A stretch of 64,000 nt of DNA from Bacteroidales bacterium UBA1173 (lineage in GTDB: Bacteria; Bacteroidota; Bacteroidia; Bacteroidales; F082), in the NCBI GenBank assembly GCA_002311655.1, contig DBYZ01000016.1:3390-67389 (forward strand), written 5' to 3'. Shown here piece by piece: positions 42,447-53,800 of the stretch. Made by a program: the position numbers and the translations under genes. Below the pieces are notes generated by a model that did no database searches, had not been told where the DNA came from, and worked only from the letters and a program-made list of their open reading frames with translations. How positions within the stretch are numbered: position 1 is the first letter of the stretch; the number at the start of each line of letters is the position of its first letter.

Positions 42447-43612
42447 TAGTATTCAAAAACTCCGTATTTACTCTTAATTGTAAGTTGCTTTCTGTCGGAT
42501 TTCTCCACGTGTCCGATGATTTGTGCATTGATATTGAATGAGTTGGCAATCTTAATCATCTCTTCTGCCGATTTCTCGTCAGTGTAGATTTCAAGACGTG
42601 AGCCCATGTTAAACACCTTGTACATCTCCTGCCAGTCGGTGCCTGATGACTCCTGAATCATCTCGAACAACGGTGGCAACTCGATCATGTTGTCCTTGAT
42701 AATGTGTAACTTATCGATGAAATGTGTCACCTTGGTCTGTGCGCCGCCGCTGCAGTGGATGATGCCGTTGATTTTTGGTCTCAAATTCTCCAAAATCGGC
42801 ACCATCATCGGTAAATATGTGCGCGTAGGGGCGAGGATGAGTTTTCCGACATCCACTCCTGGAACCTTTGTAGGCTCTGTAAGTGTATGATTGCCAGAGT
42901 AAACCAAATCCTCAGGTATCGAGTGGTCGTAACTCTCAGTGTATTTCTCTGCCAGATAATGTCCCAGCACATCGTGACGTGCCGAAGTCAGACCATTTGA
43001 GCCCATGCCGCCGTTATATTTGTCTTCGTATGTTGCTTGTCCGTATGATGCGAATCCCACGAGGACATCGCCTGGTTGGATGTGATTTTCAATGACTTCC
43101 GAACGTTTTATTCTTGTTGTCACGGTGCTGTCAACGATGATGGTTCTCACCAAGTCGCCAACGTCGGCGGTCTCGCCTCCAGTGAGGTAGATGCCTACGC
43201 CAAGTGAACGCAGTTTTGCCAAAAACTCCTCGGTGCCGTTGATGACTGCTGAAATAACCTCACCTGGAATAAGATTTTTGTTGCGTCCGATGGTGGAGGA
43301 GAGGAGCATCTTGTCGGTGGCACCCACGCACATCAGGTCATCGGTGTTCATCACCACTGCATCTTGTGCAATGCCAGCCCACACTGACAAATCGCCGGTT
43401 TCTTTCCAATAAAGGTATGCCAACGATGACTTTGTGCCTGCGCCGTCGGCATGCATGATGTTACAATACTCGTCATCACCACCTAAAATATCCGGTATAA
43501 TCTTGCAGAAGGCGTTTGGATACAAGCCTTTGTCAAGATTTTTGATGGCATTATGTATATCTTCTTTCTCAGCGGAGACTCCGCGGAGCTGATAACGTTT
43601 TTCTACTGGCAT
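42446..43612 (-). CDS. purM: Phosphoribosylformylglycinamidine cyclo-ligase
   Basis: A 388-residue AIR synthetase that closes the imidazole ring in purine synthesis using ATP. It is longer than the 345-residue E. coli enzyme, as is normal for the Bacteroidota form. Supporting motifs are MHADGAGTKSSLAY (glycine-rich ATP-binding region), MNTDDLMCVGA, GIYLTGGETADVGDLV and GMGSNGLTSARHD. It is placed one base after the PorE-like gene and overlaps prfA. Confidence 0.95.
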   Translation of the reverse strand: MPVEKRYQLRGVSAEKEDIHNAIKNLDKGLYPNAFCKIIPDILGGDDEYCNIMHADGAGTKSSLAYLYWKETGDLSVWAGIAQDAVVMNTDDLMCVGATDKMLLSSTIGRNKNLIPGEVISAVINGTEEFLAKLRSLGVGIYLTGGETADVGDLVRTIIVDSTVTTRIKRSEVIENHIQPGDVLVGFASYGQATYEDKYNGGMGSNGLTSARHDVLGHYLAEKYTESYDHSIPEDLVYSGNHTLTEPTKVPGVDVGKLILAPTRTYLPMMVPILENLRPKINGIIHCSGGAQTKVTHFIDKLHIIKDNMIELPPLFEMIQESSGTDWQEMYKVFNMGSRLEIYTDEKSAEEMIKIANSFNINAQIIGHVEKSDRKQLTIKSKYGVFEY

Positions 43613-43613
43613 A

Positions 43614-46037
43614 TTACTTGAAAATCAATTTGTGTTCGTCGGTATTAAAATCAAAGTTTCCGAAGGTCTTCAAAGCCTTCTGTCCAATAACCCAATCGTA
43701 TTTCTGGTTGTTGTAAACTGTCACTTTTATATTCTCAACGCTGCGGTCTGCGATGCGCATCTCCTTGATAATGAATACTGCACGGTCTTTTACAGCACCA
43801 GTGGTGATAATCTTGTCGATGTTGTCACCTACAAAGTCGTCTTTTGTTATTGAGCCTTTTGTGAGCAGCTCCATGACTTTGCTCTGCGACACTCCGAAGT
43901 CGTAGGTGCTCATATAAGCCACGGTTTCAGTGTATGCGTTGACGTATGCCTTGAATAAGAAATTGCCGTTTTTGTCTTGTGAGAATCCGACTTTATTGTC
44001 TTCAGGATTCAACCTGATGTTGGCCATCTGATCATCGCTGATGTCTTCACGTGTGACATAATCCTTGCTCAAAACCCTGAACTCTGTTCTACGGTTTAGC
44101 TGGTGTGCCTTCTCTTTCTGCTCCTCTGTTGGCAATGAATTGATGTATTCCTCAGTGAGTTTCTGACCGTCGACACTTCTCGGGACGCGTTCACCATAAC
44201 CTTTTGCTGTCAATCGCATCGGGTCAATACCTCTGACAACCAAGTAATCGCACACCGCTTGGGCACGTTTCTGCGACAAGATATCGTTGCTCGTCTCCGA
44301 ACCACGGAAGTCAGTGTGTGAACCAAGCTCGATGGTTATATTAGGGTTGAGTTGCAGAATCTCAATCAAACCTTGCAACGAGTCCTCAAATTGTGGCTTC
44401 AAGTCCCATTTGCCCAAGTCGTACTGAATCTCCGGAAGAACGATAGAACCATCAGGAATCATTGCGATTTCGTAGTTTGGAGTGAAGTCTTTGCTGAATT
44501 CCAAACCAATCGTGCTGATTGTGTCTGTGGAGGTGAAATAGTTGTTCTTGTCAATGGTGAGAATGTATATGTTGTTGAGATTCAACACCCCCTCATTAAA
44601 CTGGAAAGCTCCGTTGTCGCTCGACAATGTGGTGGCTTTCGTTCCGTCGGTGCCGATGATGCTTACATTGGCGCCACTCACATACTGCAGACTGTTTTTG
44701 TCTTTGATGGTTCCGTTTACGGTGAATGTAATAGGAGGCTCGATGAAGTAATAAATGTCGTCATCCATTCCGTTGCGGCTGTCTCTGTTCGATGCAAAAA
44801 AGCCGCGTTCCTCGGTAGGGTGGAAGATGATGCTGAAATCATTGCCAATCGAGTTGATTGGATATTTCATGTTAACTGGCTTTGACCAAACACCTGTTGA
44901 ATCTTTCGTTGTCACGAAGATGTCGAGTCCGCCCATGCCGCCATGACCGTCAGAGGAGAAATAGAGAGTGGAGTCGTTGCGCAGGAACGGGAACATCTCG
45001 TCACCTGGAGTGTTCACTATCTCACCAAGGTTAAACGGACGACCGAACTTGCCGCTTTCGTCTTTCATTGTCATCCAGATGTCCTTGCCTCCAAATCCGC
45101 CTTGACGTTCCGACACGAAATACATTATGCTCTCGTCAGAATTCAATGTAGGATGTCCGACAACATCGAGACTGTCGATGCCTGAAATCTCAACAACGAC
45201 CGCTTCTGAGAACGACGTGCCTGTTCTTCTTGACTTCACAATCTGGCATCCCGACTGGCGTTTCTTGTCGTTGGGGCATCTCGTGAAATAGACATCTGAA
45301 AACGATTTTGTAAAGAACGGCATGCCTTCGCTGCCATTGGTGTTGATTCCGTCTTCTTCGTCAACGAGCTCAGGCTTGTCCCAGTTGTTGTTTTTATCTT
45401 GTCTTGTGTAATAAAAATCCGAGAAATGCTGTCCTGTGATGGCGTCTTTTTCTCTTGCAACACCGCCTTCACGTGTTGATGTGAAGATGATGTCGTTGTA
45501 GTTATTCGATATCCATGCCACACCAAAATCCGATGACTTCGAATTCAATGCTTTCACACGTGTTACTTCGTATTTTGAAGGATTCTCGAGCCATTCTTTG
45601 ATGTGCTTGATGTCATCGGCAGCACGTTGTCCGCGTGGATCATCAGGAACTGCCTGGGTATACAGATCGTAATTTGCAAGAGCTTCGTCGTATTTCTCAT
45701 TACGTTTCAAGACATCACCGTAATGGAGATAATAAATCGGATTATTCTTAGGAAATTCACTCTTGCCGACACGTTTGTATTGAACTGCCGCCTGACGAAC
45801 GTTGTCGGTCAAACGATAGCACTCGCCGAGCTGGTATGTGATACGCATACGCTCGTCTTCAAATTTTTTCTTGCGTGTCTTTTTATAAGCTTTTTTATAG
45901 CGCTCAATGGCTTGGTAATATTGTCCTCTCTCAAACGCCAGGTCGGCATTCTTGGCAGGGCTGCGTCGTTGAGCGTTAGTTGGCAGAGCTAATCCGAATA
46001 ATATTGCAAAAACTAGTAATACAAATCTCTTTGACAT
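43614..46037 (-). CDS. PorE-like OmpA-family protein (TPR, propeller, CRD, OmpA) with extra C-terminal domain
   Basis: An 807-residue exported protein with signal peptide (residues 1-22). Domains in order: TPR-like helices (about 30-125), PD40/WD40-like beta-propeller (about 155-425; repeated FTSTREGG, YFVSERQGGFGG, YFSSDGHGGMGG), a carboxypeptidase-regulatory-like domain (about 435-525, VNGTIKDKNSLQYVSGANV), and an OmpA peptidoglycan-binding domain (about 535-640, IELGSHTDFRGSETSN). This order matches PorE of the T9SS, which is thought to link the secretion machine to peptidoglycan. A further 140 residues follow: YDFGVSQSKV and YDWVIGQKALKTFGNFDF resemble a clan AA (retropepsin) fold in which the catalytic D-T-G-A-S reads D-F-G-V-S. 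Confidence 0.87.
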   Translation of the reverse strand: MSKRFVLLVFAILFGLALPTNAQRRSPAKNADLAFERGQYYQAIERYKKAYKKTRKKKFEDERMRITYQLGECYRLTDNVRQAAVQYKRVGKSEFPKNNPIYYLHYGDVLKRNEKYDEALANYDLYTQAVPDDPRGQRAADDIKHIKEWLENPSKYEVTRVKALNSKSSDFGVAWISNNYNDIIFTSTREGGVAREKDAITGQHFSDFYYTRQDKNNNWDKPELVDEEDGINTNGSEGMPFFTKSFSDVYFTRCPNDKKRQSGCQIVKSRRTGTSFSEAVVVEISGIDSLDVVGHPTLNSDESIMYFVSERQGGFGGKDIWMTMKDESGKFGRPFNLGEIVNTPGDEMFPFLRNDSTLYFSSDGHGGMGGLDIFVTTKDSTGVWSKPVNMKYPINSIGNDFSIIFHPTEERGFFASNRDSRNGMDDDIYYFIEPPITFTVNGTIKDKNSLQYVSGANVSIIGTDGTKATTLSSDNGAFQFNEGVLNLNNIYILTIDKNNYFTSTDTISTIGLEFSKDFTPNYEIAMIPDGSIVLPEIQYDLGKWDLKPQFEDSLQGLIEILQLNPNITIELGSHTDFRGSETSNDILSQKRAQAVCDYLVVRGIDPMRLTAKGYGERVPRSVDGQKLTEEYINSLPTEEQKEKAHQLNRRTEFRVLSKDYVTREDISDDQMANIRLNPEDNKVGFSQDKNGNFLFKAYVNAYTETVAYMSTYDFGVSQSKVMELLTKGSITKDDFVGDNIDKIITTGAVKDRAVFIIKEMRIADRSVENIKVTVYNNQKYDWVIGQKALKTFGNFDFNTDEHKLIFK

Positions 46038-46091
46038 AATTTCACTTTTTAAGATAACGTTGATTACACCTGTCTATTGTGATGTCAAGGC

Positions 46092-49000
46092 CTAATCGAT
46101 GATTATCTTTCTATATGCCTCACCTTTGTTTGTCATAACTTTTATGAAATACACTCCTGATTTTGGGAAGCAGTTGAGTCTTACCTCATCATTGAATGTT
46201 GTCTCATATATCATAGTTCCAAGGGCGTTGAATACCAATACTTTAGAATTTTCTGTACTTGTTGTCAGCAACACGCCTTCTCCAATCTTCGACGGGTTAG
46301 GATAAATGCCGACAAAGATATTGTTGTTGTCAACATTGAGCATGTTGTTGAATTCCAATTCGTATGCGTTTGTTGACGAACCGACCATCATATTGGTGCT
46401 GAAGTATATGATATTCTCAGCTTGTTCTGAAATCACCTCACCTGTTGAAGTGTCGTAGAGTTTGAATATTATCTCGTCGTCGTCATCGCCGTAAACAGTG
46501 ATGAATGTGAGGTATCTGTTAAGCTGCTCGACAAATATTGGTCTTGCACTTCCTCTGCATTCGCCATTGCTGAATGCTCCGACTTCGAAACTCTTGTCGC
46601 TCTGGTCGTAGCCGTCTAACTTGATGATAGCGGTCACGCACATGTTGAATGGATACTTGTGGACATTTGGCACCCAATGGTTGTCTTTTGTCGTTACGTT
46701 GGCATCAAATCTATTGCTTCTCTGGTTCGTGTCAGCAGTATGATAGATAAATGATTTTGCTGTGTTGCCGCAGTTGTTGTACATATAACCCTGACCTGGG
46801 ACCAGAGTGGTGAGTGAGCCTACCCAACCGGTACTGTCGTTATATTCAGCATAGTTCTCCATAGATTTGAACACGTCGCCTGTTGTTGCATGAAGATTCG
46901 ACAAAGCCTCGTTGATTTCAAGCTCTTCATGTACAGGATATCCAATCCAGCTCCAACCTTTCGCTAATGTGATAGGGTGGTTGTTAGGATCTGCGATGAT
47001 GCCGTGGATGCTTAATGTGTAATCCTCAGTCATGTTGATGCTGTACATCTTCTCGTTGACGATTCTTGTCAAGGTGCCGTTCCACTCATTGTTGGCGTAT
47101 TCGATATACTGCGTGCTTGATCTGATGTATGTGGCTTTGCCTGCCAGTCTGTCTTTGATCATGCCCAAGCCGTCGATGCCATTCATCTCGATGTATGTTG
47201 AATACCAGTTCCATCCCTCAACCAAATCTGTGTTCTGACCATGGTCGAAATGTGCCACAAAATTCACGGATTCTGATGCTGTGAATGTGTATACAGGCTC
47301 TGTCGATACAATGTTGCCATTAACACTCCAGTTGACGAAAGCGTAATTGTCAGTTCCTGTTGCAACCAATGTCACTTCTGAACCAACCTGATACATGCCG
47401 GCACCTGTCACGGTTCCTGCGAAGTCAGGCATTGCTACTGCTGTTATTTCAACAGCAGGGGCGAAGTTCAAAACGTATGGATCCAACACTGTTCCTGCAG
47501 CAGTGTTGTGTAAGAATGTCAGTGTCTGTCCAGCCACATATTCAGATTCCAAACCTGTTCTGTGGTCGTAAAGCTTAAATGTCAGTTCCTCGCCGTCATT
47601 ACCGTAGATTGTCATCAATACGATATATCTGTCAATTGATTCAATGTAAAGTGGCATCTGGCTGCCTCTGACTATGTTGCCACAGAATGCGCCAACTTCA
47701 AGAGAATCATTGCGTTGCTCAACACCGCAGATCTCGATGACACCCATCAGATCCATGGTTTGTGGTGTGGTAACTGGAATCCAGTGGTTGCCGACGCCGA
47801 AGTTGGCTGTGAGAGCCCTGCTTCCTTCTGCAATGAAGGTGTATACAGAGTTTGTAGAAACCACATTGCCGTTTTCTGTCCAGTTATAGAATGTGTATCC
47901 CGGATTAGCTGTAGCTGTCACGGTGATTTCGTCGCCAAAGTTGCAAGGTCCGCTGCCAGTCACTGTTCCATAGCTAGTTGGATTAGCGTTTACAGTGATG
48001 AACAATTCTGAAACAAAGTTCAAAATATATGGGTCGTTGGTTGTTCCTATAAACTGATCTTGTACGAATGTTATTGTGCTCAAACATTCGAGGTCAAGGA
48101 CGGTGTTGCTTTCATGATCATACAGTTTGAAAGTGATTTGGTCGTCGTTGTTGCCGTATATCGTCATGTAAACCAGGAATCTTCCTGTTGAGTTTACAAA
48201 TTGTGCCCTCTGGCTGCCGCGGACTTCATCGCCACAGAAAGCTCCAACTTCATACTGATTTGAAGTGATGTCTTCACCGTCAATCTGAACAACACAGGTA
48301 AGCATCATTGTGTAAGGATACAAAGTGTTGTTAGGAATCCAATGATGATTGTCTTCAACAGAGAAGTTCGCTACAAAGTTTCTGTTGCTTTCAATGTTGA
48401 AGCTGAATGATGGGGATGATGTTACGATTTCACCGTTTTCTGTCCAGTAGTTGAAGACTGAGTGGATGTAAGGATACACTGACATCGTGACTCTTGTGCC
48501 AGCTGGATATGTACCTTGACCGTAAACGACTCCCATGCCTGGCATGTTAGATGAAGCTGTAACAATATAGTTGTTAAGTTCGAAAACTGCTGTGAGATAT
48601 CTGTTGCCTGTCACTTGGAAACTGTATGTTGCATCGGTGCTCACGATGATTGTGTCGTTTTCCAGCCAGCCAGCGAAATGGTAATGCTCGGCAGGTGTTG
48701 CAACCAATGTGGCTGTGGTGTGATACGGATAAATGCCTGCACCTTCAACGGTTCCTGTTTCTTCTTCTAACACGTCGGCAATGATCTCGAAATCATCAGG
48801 GATGTATGTGGCTACAAGATTTCTGTTTCTGTCAATGTTGAAAGTGTATGTCTGATTTGTTGATACCACTTCGCCGTATTCTTTCCAGCATGAGAAGTTG
48901 TAATGCTCGTAGCCTGTGGTTGTCACTGTGACCGGTGTGTTGTATACATAATCACCATCACCTGTTGTCTCACCGGCATCCGCGATATTCAACGATGTGG

Positions 49001-50714
49001 TGACATTGTATACCATCGGCTCAAAATGGGCTACAAGTGTTCTGGCGTAAGGCACTGTAAATCTGTATGTTGGCTCGTTACATACCACGCTGTCGTTTTC
49101 AGTCCAGCTGTAAAATTCGTAATGCTCATTCGGATAAGCCTCAAGTCTTGCGACATCGCCATATTGGTATTCTCCACCGCCTAATGCTCTGCCGTATGCT
49201 GCAGGCTCTGCTAAAGCAACGATGTCGTATGACTCAAATTCGAAGTTGGCTGTTAAGAATCTGTCTTCCAATGCGACGAATGAATACATCGGAGATGTTG
49301 ACACGATTTCATCACCTTCTGTCCAGTTTACAAACACATAATGTGGTCTTGGTGTCGCGATGAGTGTAACGGTCTCATCTGTTGTGAAGTCGCCGTCGCC
49401 ATTGATATAGCCACAGCTTTCGTTAGGAGCGACGTCAACCACTATGTTGATGTTAGGGTCACACCAGATTGTAAACTGATTCCATGGTGTCATCGACATG
49501 TATGTCTCGATTGCTGAGCATGGTACATAAACCATCATGTCGGTCGGGACTCCTTCAAAGCAATTGTTGCTGCCTGCCATCGGAGGAATCTTGGCATAGC
49601 ATCTCAAAACCTCGAGATTGCTGCAGTCTTTGAATGCTTCTGCTCCAATACTGATTGTTGTGCTTGGCAAAATCACCTCTTCGAGACCGCTGCATCCGAT
49701 GAATGCCTGCGCTCCTATTGTTGTCATTGATCTTGGGATCTCAACATAACTTAACTCAGTGCAGTTTCCGAATGCGTATGCTCCGAGATATGATATTGTG
49801 TTGGAGAAGATGAGCTCGTCAAGCATTGTGCAGCCTTCGAAAGCGTATTCGTCAATGTAGTTGACTCCTGAGAGTGACATATCGACTGTCTCCAAGCTGG
49901 TGCATCCGCTGAAAGCGTAGATTCCAATTCTTGTCAATGAAGTAGGGAAGTTGATTGTCTCAAGACTTACGCAGTCACGGAAAGCGTATGATTTGATCTC
50001 GTTTAGTGTGTTCGGAAGTGTTACTATTGAGAGGTTGGTGCAGTTTTTGAATGTGTCGTTGTCAATCTTCATCACTCCTGAAGGGATGGTGACGCTTGTG
50101 AGTCCTGTACAACCTTTGAATGCGCTGTAACCGATTGATACGACAGAACCTGGAATGACGAAACTTGCTGATGTCAATGCGGTGCAGCCTTCAAATGCCT
50201 GCCATGAGATGCTTATCAGTGAGTTTGTTGTTGTGATTGTTGTCAAGCTGGTGCAGCCCTTGAAGAAAGCCTCAGGAATTGATGTCATGTAACGTGGTAC
50301 ATCGAATGAAACCAGGCTTGTGCAGTTCTCAAGGATGTTAGTTCCGAAGCTGATTGTCACGTTAGGGACGATGATCGAGGTCAACTCTTCGCAACCTTTG
50401 AATGCGAAATTACCAATTCTTGTGACGCTTTCATCGATGACGACAGATGTCAATTCAGTGCAGTTTTCGAATGCTCTGTCAGCAATTCCTGTCACTGAAT
50501 ACACCACATTGTTGTCTGCTGCAGTTGCCGGGATGACGATATCTCCATTATACAAATCGTCGGGATTACTAGTAACTTCGGCGGTTTTGAGAGATGTTGA
50601 TGTGATGTTGTAGTATAAGGTTTTGCCATCTTCGTTCTCTGCTGAAAAATCGTAAGCCATCACATTGAGTGATGCTAAAATCATGATAAACAGAACTGAT
50701 AACTTCCTTCTCAT
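46092..50714 (-). CDS. Giant BspA-like leucine-rich T9SS cargo protein
   Basis: A 1540-residue surface protein with signal peptide (residues 1-20). Residues about 60-410 hold some 14 BspA-type LRR_5 repeats of about 23 residues (IGNFAFKGCEELTSI style). Then come InlB B-repeat-like modules (about 430-790, 897-970 and 1085-1160) with the pattern GDGDYVYNTPVTV ... NWTENG ... YTF ... LTANF. Three EVGAF-type modules lie at about 790-895, 973-1083 and 1345-1458, and a GWNWYSTYI module at about 1166-1330. The T9SS sorting domain is at about 1470-1540 (VGIYPNPSKIGEG ... GVYFIKVM). BspA relatives bind fibronectin and other host proteins; this one is probably an adhesin. Confidence 0.87.
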   Translation of the reverse strand: MRRKLSVLFIMILASLNVMAYDFSAENEDGKTLYYNITSTSLKTAEVTSNPDDLYNGDIVIPATAADNNVVYSVTGIADRAFENCTELTSVVIDESVTRIGNFAFKGCEELTSIIVPNVTISFGTNILENCTSLVSFDVPRYMTSIPEAFFKGCTSLTTITTTNSLISISWQAFEGCTALTSASFVIPGSVVSIGYSAFKGCTGLTSVTIPSGVMKIDNDTFKNCTNLSIVTLPNTLNEIKSYAFRDCVSLETINFPTSLTRIGIYAFSGCTSLETVDMSLSGVNYIDEYAFEGCTMLDELIFSNTISYLGAYAFGNCTELSYVEIPRSMTTIGAQAFIGCSGLEEVILPSTTISIGAEAFKDCSNLEVLRCYAKIPPMAGSNNCFEGVPTDMMVYVPCSAIETYMSMTPWNQFTIWCDPNINIVVDVAPNESCGYINGDGDFTTDETVTLIATPRPHYVFVNWTEGDEIVSTSPMYSFVALEDRFLTANFEFESYDIVALAEPAAYGRALGGGEYQYGDVARLEAYPNEHYEFYSWTENDSVVCNEPTYRFTVPYARTLVAHFEPMVYNVTTSLNIADAGETTGDGDYVYNTPVTVTTTGYEHYNFSCWKEYGEVVSTNQTYTFNIDRNRNLVATYIPDDFEIIADVLEEETGTVEGAGIYPYHTTATLVATPAEHYHFAGWLENDTIIVSTDATYSFQVTGNRYLTAVFELNNYIVTASSNMPGMGVVYGQGTYPAGTRVTMSVYPYIHSVFNYWTENGEIVTSSPSFSFNIESNRNFVANFSVEDNHHWIPNNTLYPYTMMLTCVVQIDGEDITSNQYEVGAFCGDEVRGSQRAQFVNSTGRFLVYMTIYGNNDDQITFKLYDHESNTVLDLECLSTITFVQDQFIGTTNDPYILNFVSELFITVNANPTSYGTVTGSGPCNFGDEITVTATANPGYTFYNWTENGNVVSTNSVYTFIAEGSRALTANFGVGNHWIPVTTPQTMDLMGVIEICGVEQRNDSLEVGAFCGNIVRGSQMPLYIESIDRYIVLMTIYGNDGEELTFKLYDHRTGLESEYVAGQTLTFLHNTAAGTVLDPYVLNFAPAVEITAVAMPDFAGTVTGAGMYQVGSEVTLVATGTDNYAFVNWSVNGNIVSTEPVYTFTASESVNFVAHFDHGQNTDLVEGWNWYSTYIEMNGIDGLGMIKDRLAGKATYIRSSTQYIEYANNEWNGTLTRIVNEKMYSINMTEDYTLSIHGIIADPNNHPITLAKGWSWIGYPVHEELEINEALSNLHATTGDVFKSMENYAEYNDSTGWVGSLTTLVPGQGYMYNNCGNTAKSFIYHTADTNQRSNRFDANVTTKDNHWVPNVHKYPFNMCVTAIIKLDGYDQSDKSFEVGAFSNGECRGSARPIFVEQLNRYLTFITVYGDDDDEIIFKLYDTSTGEVISEQAENIIYFSTNMMVGSSTNAYELEFNNMLNVDNNNIFVGIYPNPSKIGEGVLLTTSTENSKVLVFNALGTMIYETTFNDEVRLNCFPKSGVYFIKVMTNKGEAYRKIIID

Positions 50715-50755
50715 ATAGCGATTTTTTTATTTTTATGCATAATTATTCAAGAGAA

Positions 50756-50785
50756 CAAAAATACAAAAAAAATAAATATAAACAA
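50756..50785 (-). promoter_or_regulatory. Promoter of the BspA-like gene
   Basis: TTG (50785-50783), a 19-base spacer and TATTTTTG (50763-50756) on the minus strand, about 42 bases before the ATG. Confidence 0.75.
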
Positions 50786-50814
50786 TATTTATTATTAATT
50801 TTTAAATAAAAAAA

Positions 50815-50845
50815 TGTAGAGACGCCATATTATGACGTCTCTACA
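50815..50845 (-). terminator. Palindromic terminator after secDF
   Basis: The 10-bp arms TGTAGAGACG (50815-50824) and CGTCTCTACA (50836-50845) can extend inwards past one mismatch by CAT/ATG. On the minus strand they are followed by a T-rich run. It separates secDF from the BspA-like gene. Confidence 0.75.
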
Positions 50846-50869
50846 TGAATTTGTATCGTTTAAAACGAA

Positions 50870-53800
50870 TTACTTTCTTTTCTTTTCAGGTGTCTCAAGC
50901 AATTTTTCATCTGCCTTCTTGCCTCTGAACAGCATGTAGGCGATAGGTGAGGCGATGAACAATGATGAGAATGTACCTGCGAAGATACCGACGAGCAATG
51001 CGAACACGAATCCACGGATGGTCTCACCGCCGAAGATGAAGATGGCGAGCAACACCACTAATGTAGAACCTGATGTGTTGATTGAACGGAGCAATGTGCT
51101 GTTTACACCGTCGTTAATTCTCTCATACCAGCTTCTCTTTGGATAGAGGTTCACGTTCTCACGGATACGGTCGAAGATAACCACTGTGTTGTTGATTGAG
51201 TAACCGATGATGGTCAAAACAGCGGCGATGAACGACTGGTCAACCTCCATTGAGAATGGTAAGATGTTGTAGAACAACGAGTACATACCGATCACGATGA
51301 TTGTATCGTGTGCCAATGCGATGATTGAAGATGCACCATACTGCCATCTCTTGAAACGGATAGCGATGTAGATGAAGATCACAACCAATGAGATGACAAC
51401 TGCCCAAACAGCCTTGCGTGTAACGTCGTTAGCGATTGTAGGACCGACCTTCTGTGATGACATGATACCGAGCATCATATCGCTCTTCTCGCTGTCAGAT
51501 GTGAACTGGTCGTATGTCATGTCCTTGCTGTAGAATTCTTTCAAACCAGCGTAGAGCATGCCCTGGATCTTAGCGTCTATTTCAGGATCGTTGCTGTTGA
51601 TTTCGTACTTGGTGGTGATTTTCACCTGACGGCTTGGACCGTAAGTCTTAACCTCTGGAGCGTCGTCTTTGAATTCTGGGACGTTGGCGAGAGCCTCACG
51701 AACCTGAGCGACTGTCACTTCCTTGTCGAAACGGACCACGTAGTTACGGCCACCCTGGAAGTCGATACCGAGGTTGAGACCGCGTGTTGCCAAAGAACCG
51801 AAGCTGATGACAATCATGATACCGCCGATGATGAATGCTGTCTTACCGAACTTGATGAAGTCGAAGTGTGTGTTCTTCAAGAAATCACGTGTCATGTTGG
51901 TTGAGAACTTAATCTCTTTGTCTTTATTGACCCAACCTTCGAGGATAAGACGTGTGATGAAGATTGAAGTGAACAATGAGGTGCAGATACCGATCATCAA
52001 TGTTGTTGCGAAGCCCTGTACAGGACCTGTACCGAACTCGAACAAGATGAAACCTGTCAAGAATGTGGTGATCTGACCGTCTAGGATAGCTGAATAAGCA
52101 GCTTTGAAACCGTCGGCGATAGCAAGGCGGAGACCTTTACCTGCTGCAATTTCTTCCTTGATACGTTCGAAGATAATAACGTTAGAGTCAACAGCCATAC
52201 CTAAGGTAAGGACGATACCGGCGATACCTGGCAGTGTCAAAACTGTTCCGAATGATGCGATAACACCGAAGAAGAACAGGATGTTGACGAGTAATGCGAT
52301 GTCAGCTGCGATACCTGCTCTGCTGTAGAAGAACACCATGTAGATGAGCACCAAGCAGAATGCGATGATGAATGACCAGAAACCTGATGTGATAGCTTCC
52401 TGACCGAGTGAAGGACCGACGACGTTCTCTTCGAGAATACGTGCTGGAGCTGGTAACTTACCGGCTTTCAAGATGTTAGCCAAGTCTTGTGCCTCTTCCA
52501 CTGTCATGTCACCACCTGAGATCTGTGAACGACCACCAGGGATTTCGTCGTTGACGACAGGGTAGGAGTAGACGTAGTTATCAAGAACGATGGCAACCTG
52601 ACGGCCGATGTTGTCGCCTGTCAGACGTTTCCATGCTTTGGCACCTTCTGAGTTCATCTGGATTGTAACCTCGACGCGACCGTTCTGGTCGTAATCCTGA
52701 CGTGCCTCTGTGACGACTTCGCCACCGAGTGAGCATTTGTTGTCACGGTTGGCCTTGAGTGCTACGAGGTCGATGAGCTCGACACCGTTAATGATGTTAG
52801 GTTTCACGCACCATGCGAACTTGAGGTTACGTGGGAACACTGAGGCAACCTGTTTCAACATTCTGTTGATGTTGGCGGTATCTTTCACCATTGCCATACC
52901 AACGCGTGCTGTCTCGCCTGGAACCAGCTGACCGGCGTTGTTTTGGTAATATGATGGTGAGAGGACAACGTACAATGGGTTGTTCTCCATGTATGCCTCA
53001 CGTGCTTTTTCCTGAGCTTTCTTCAATGAGTCTTCTGCTGTCATCTGACCGAGAAGAGCGACATCGCTGTCTTCTGCAACTTCTTCAGTCTCAGCTTTTT
53101 CAGGCTTGCCGGCTTTCTCGATTTCTGCCAAACGTGCGTTGGCTTCGTCGAAATGCTGGTAGATCTCGGTGAATTTGTATGTCTCCCAGAACTCGAGCTG
53201 AGCTGTACCCTGCAAAAGTTTGCGTACACGCTTCGGGTCTTTGATACCAGGAAGCTCGACGAGAATACGTCCTGAGCCCTCCAGTTTCTGGATGTTAGGC
53301 TGTGCAACACCGAAACGGTCGATACGTGTTCTCAAAATCTGGTAAGAACGGTCTATGGCGCTTGTTGTCTCTTCCTTGATGACCTTCAACACCTCGTCGT
53401 TTGTTGAGTTGACGGTGATGCCTTTGTCTTTGAATTCATATAAGAAAATAGATGCGAGACGTGCATTCGGATCGAGTTTTGCATAAGCTTCGCCAAAGAG
53501 GTCAACGAAGTCCTTCTGGCTGTTGAGATGCTGCTCGTTAGCTATGCGCATAGCCTCTCTGAATGTTTCGTCATTGCTATTTCCGGCGAGAGCGTAGATG
53601 ATGTCTGACACAGACACTTCCATCATAACGTTCATACCACCCTTAAGGTCAAGGCCGAGGTTTAACTCCTGCTCCTTGCACTTGCGGTAGTCTTGCCACA
53701 TGTAAATTTTAATTGTACCTACTGAATCGAGATAATAGGTCTCTTTGGCTGTCTTGATTGAATCAAGATAGTACTCGTAGGCGTTTTGGTCGCCCTTAGC

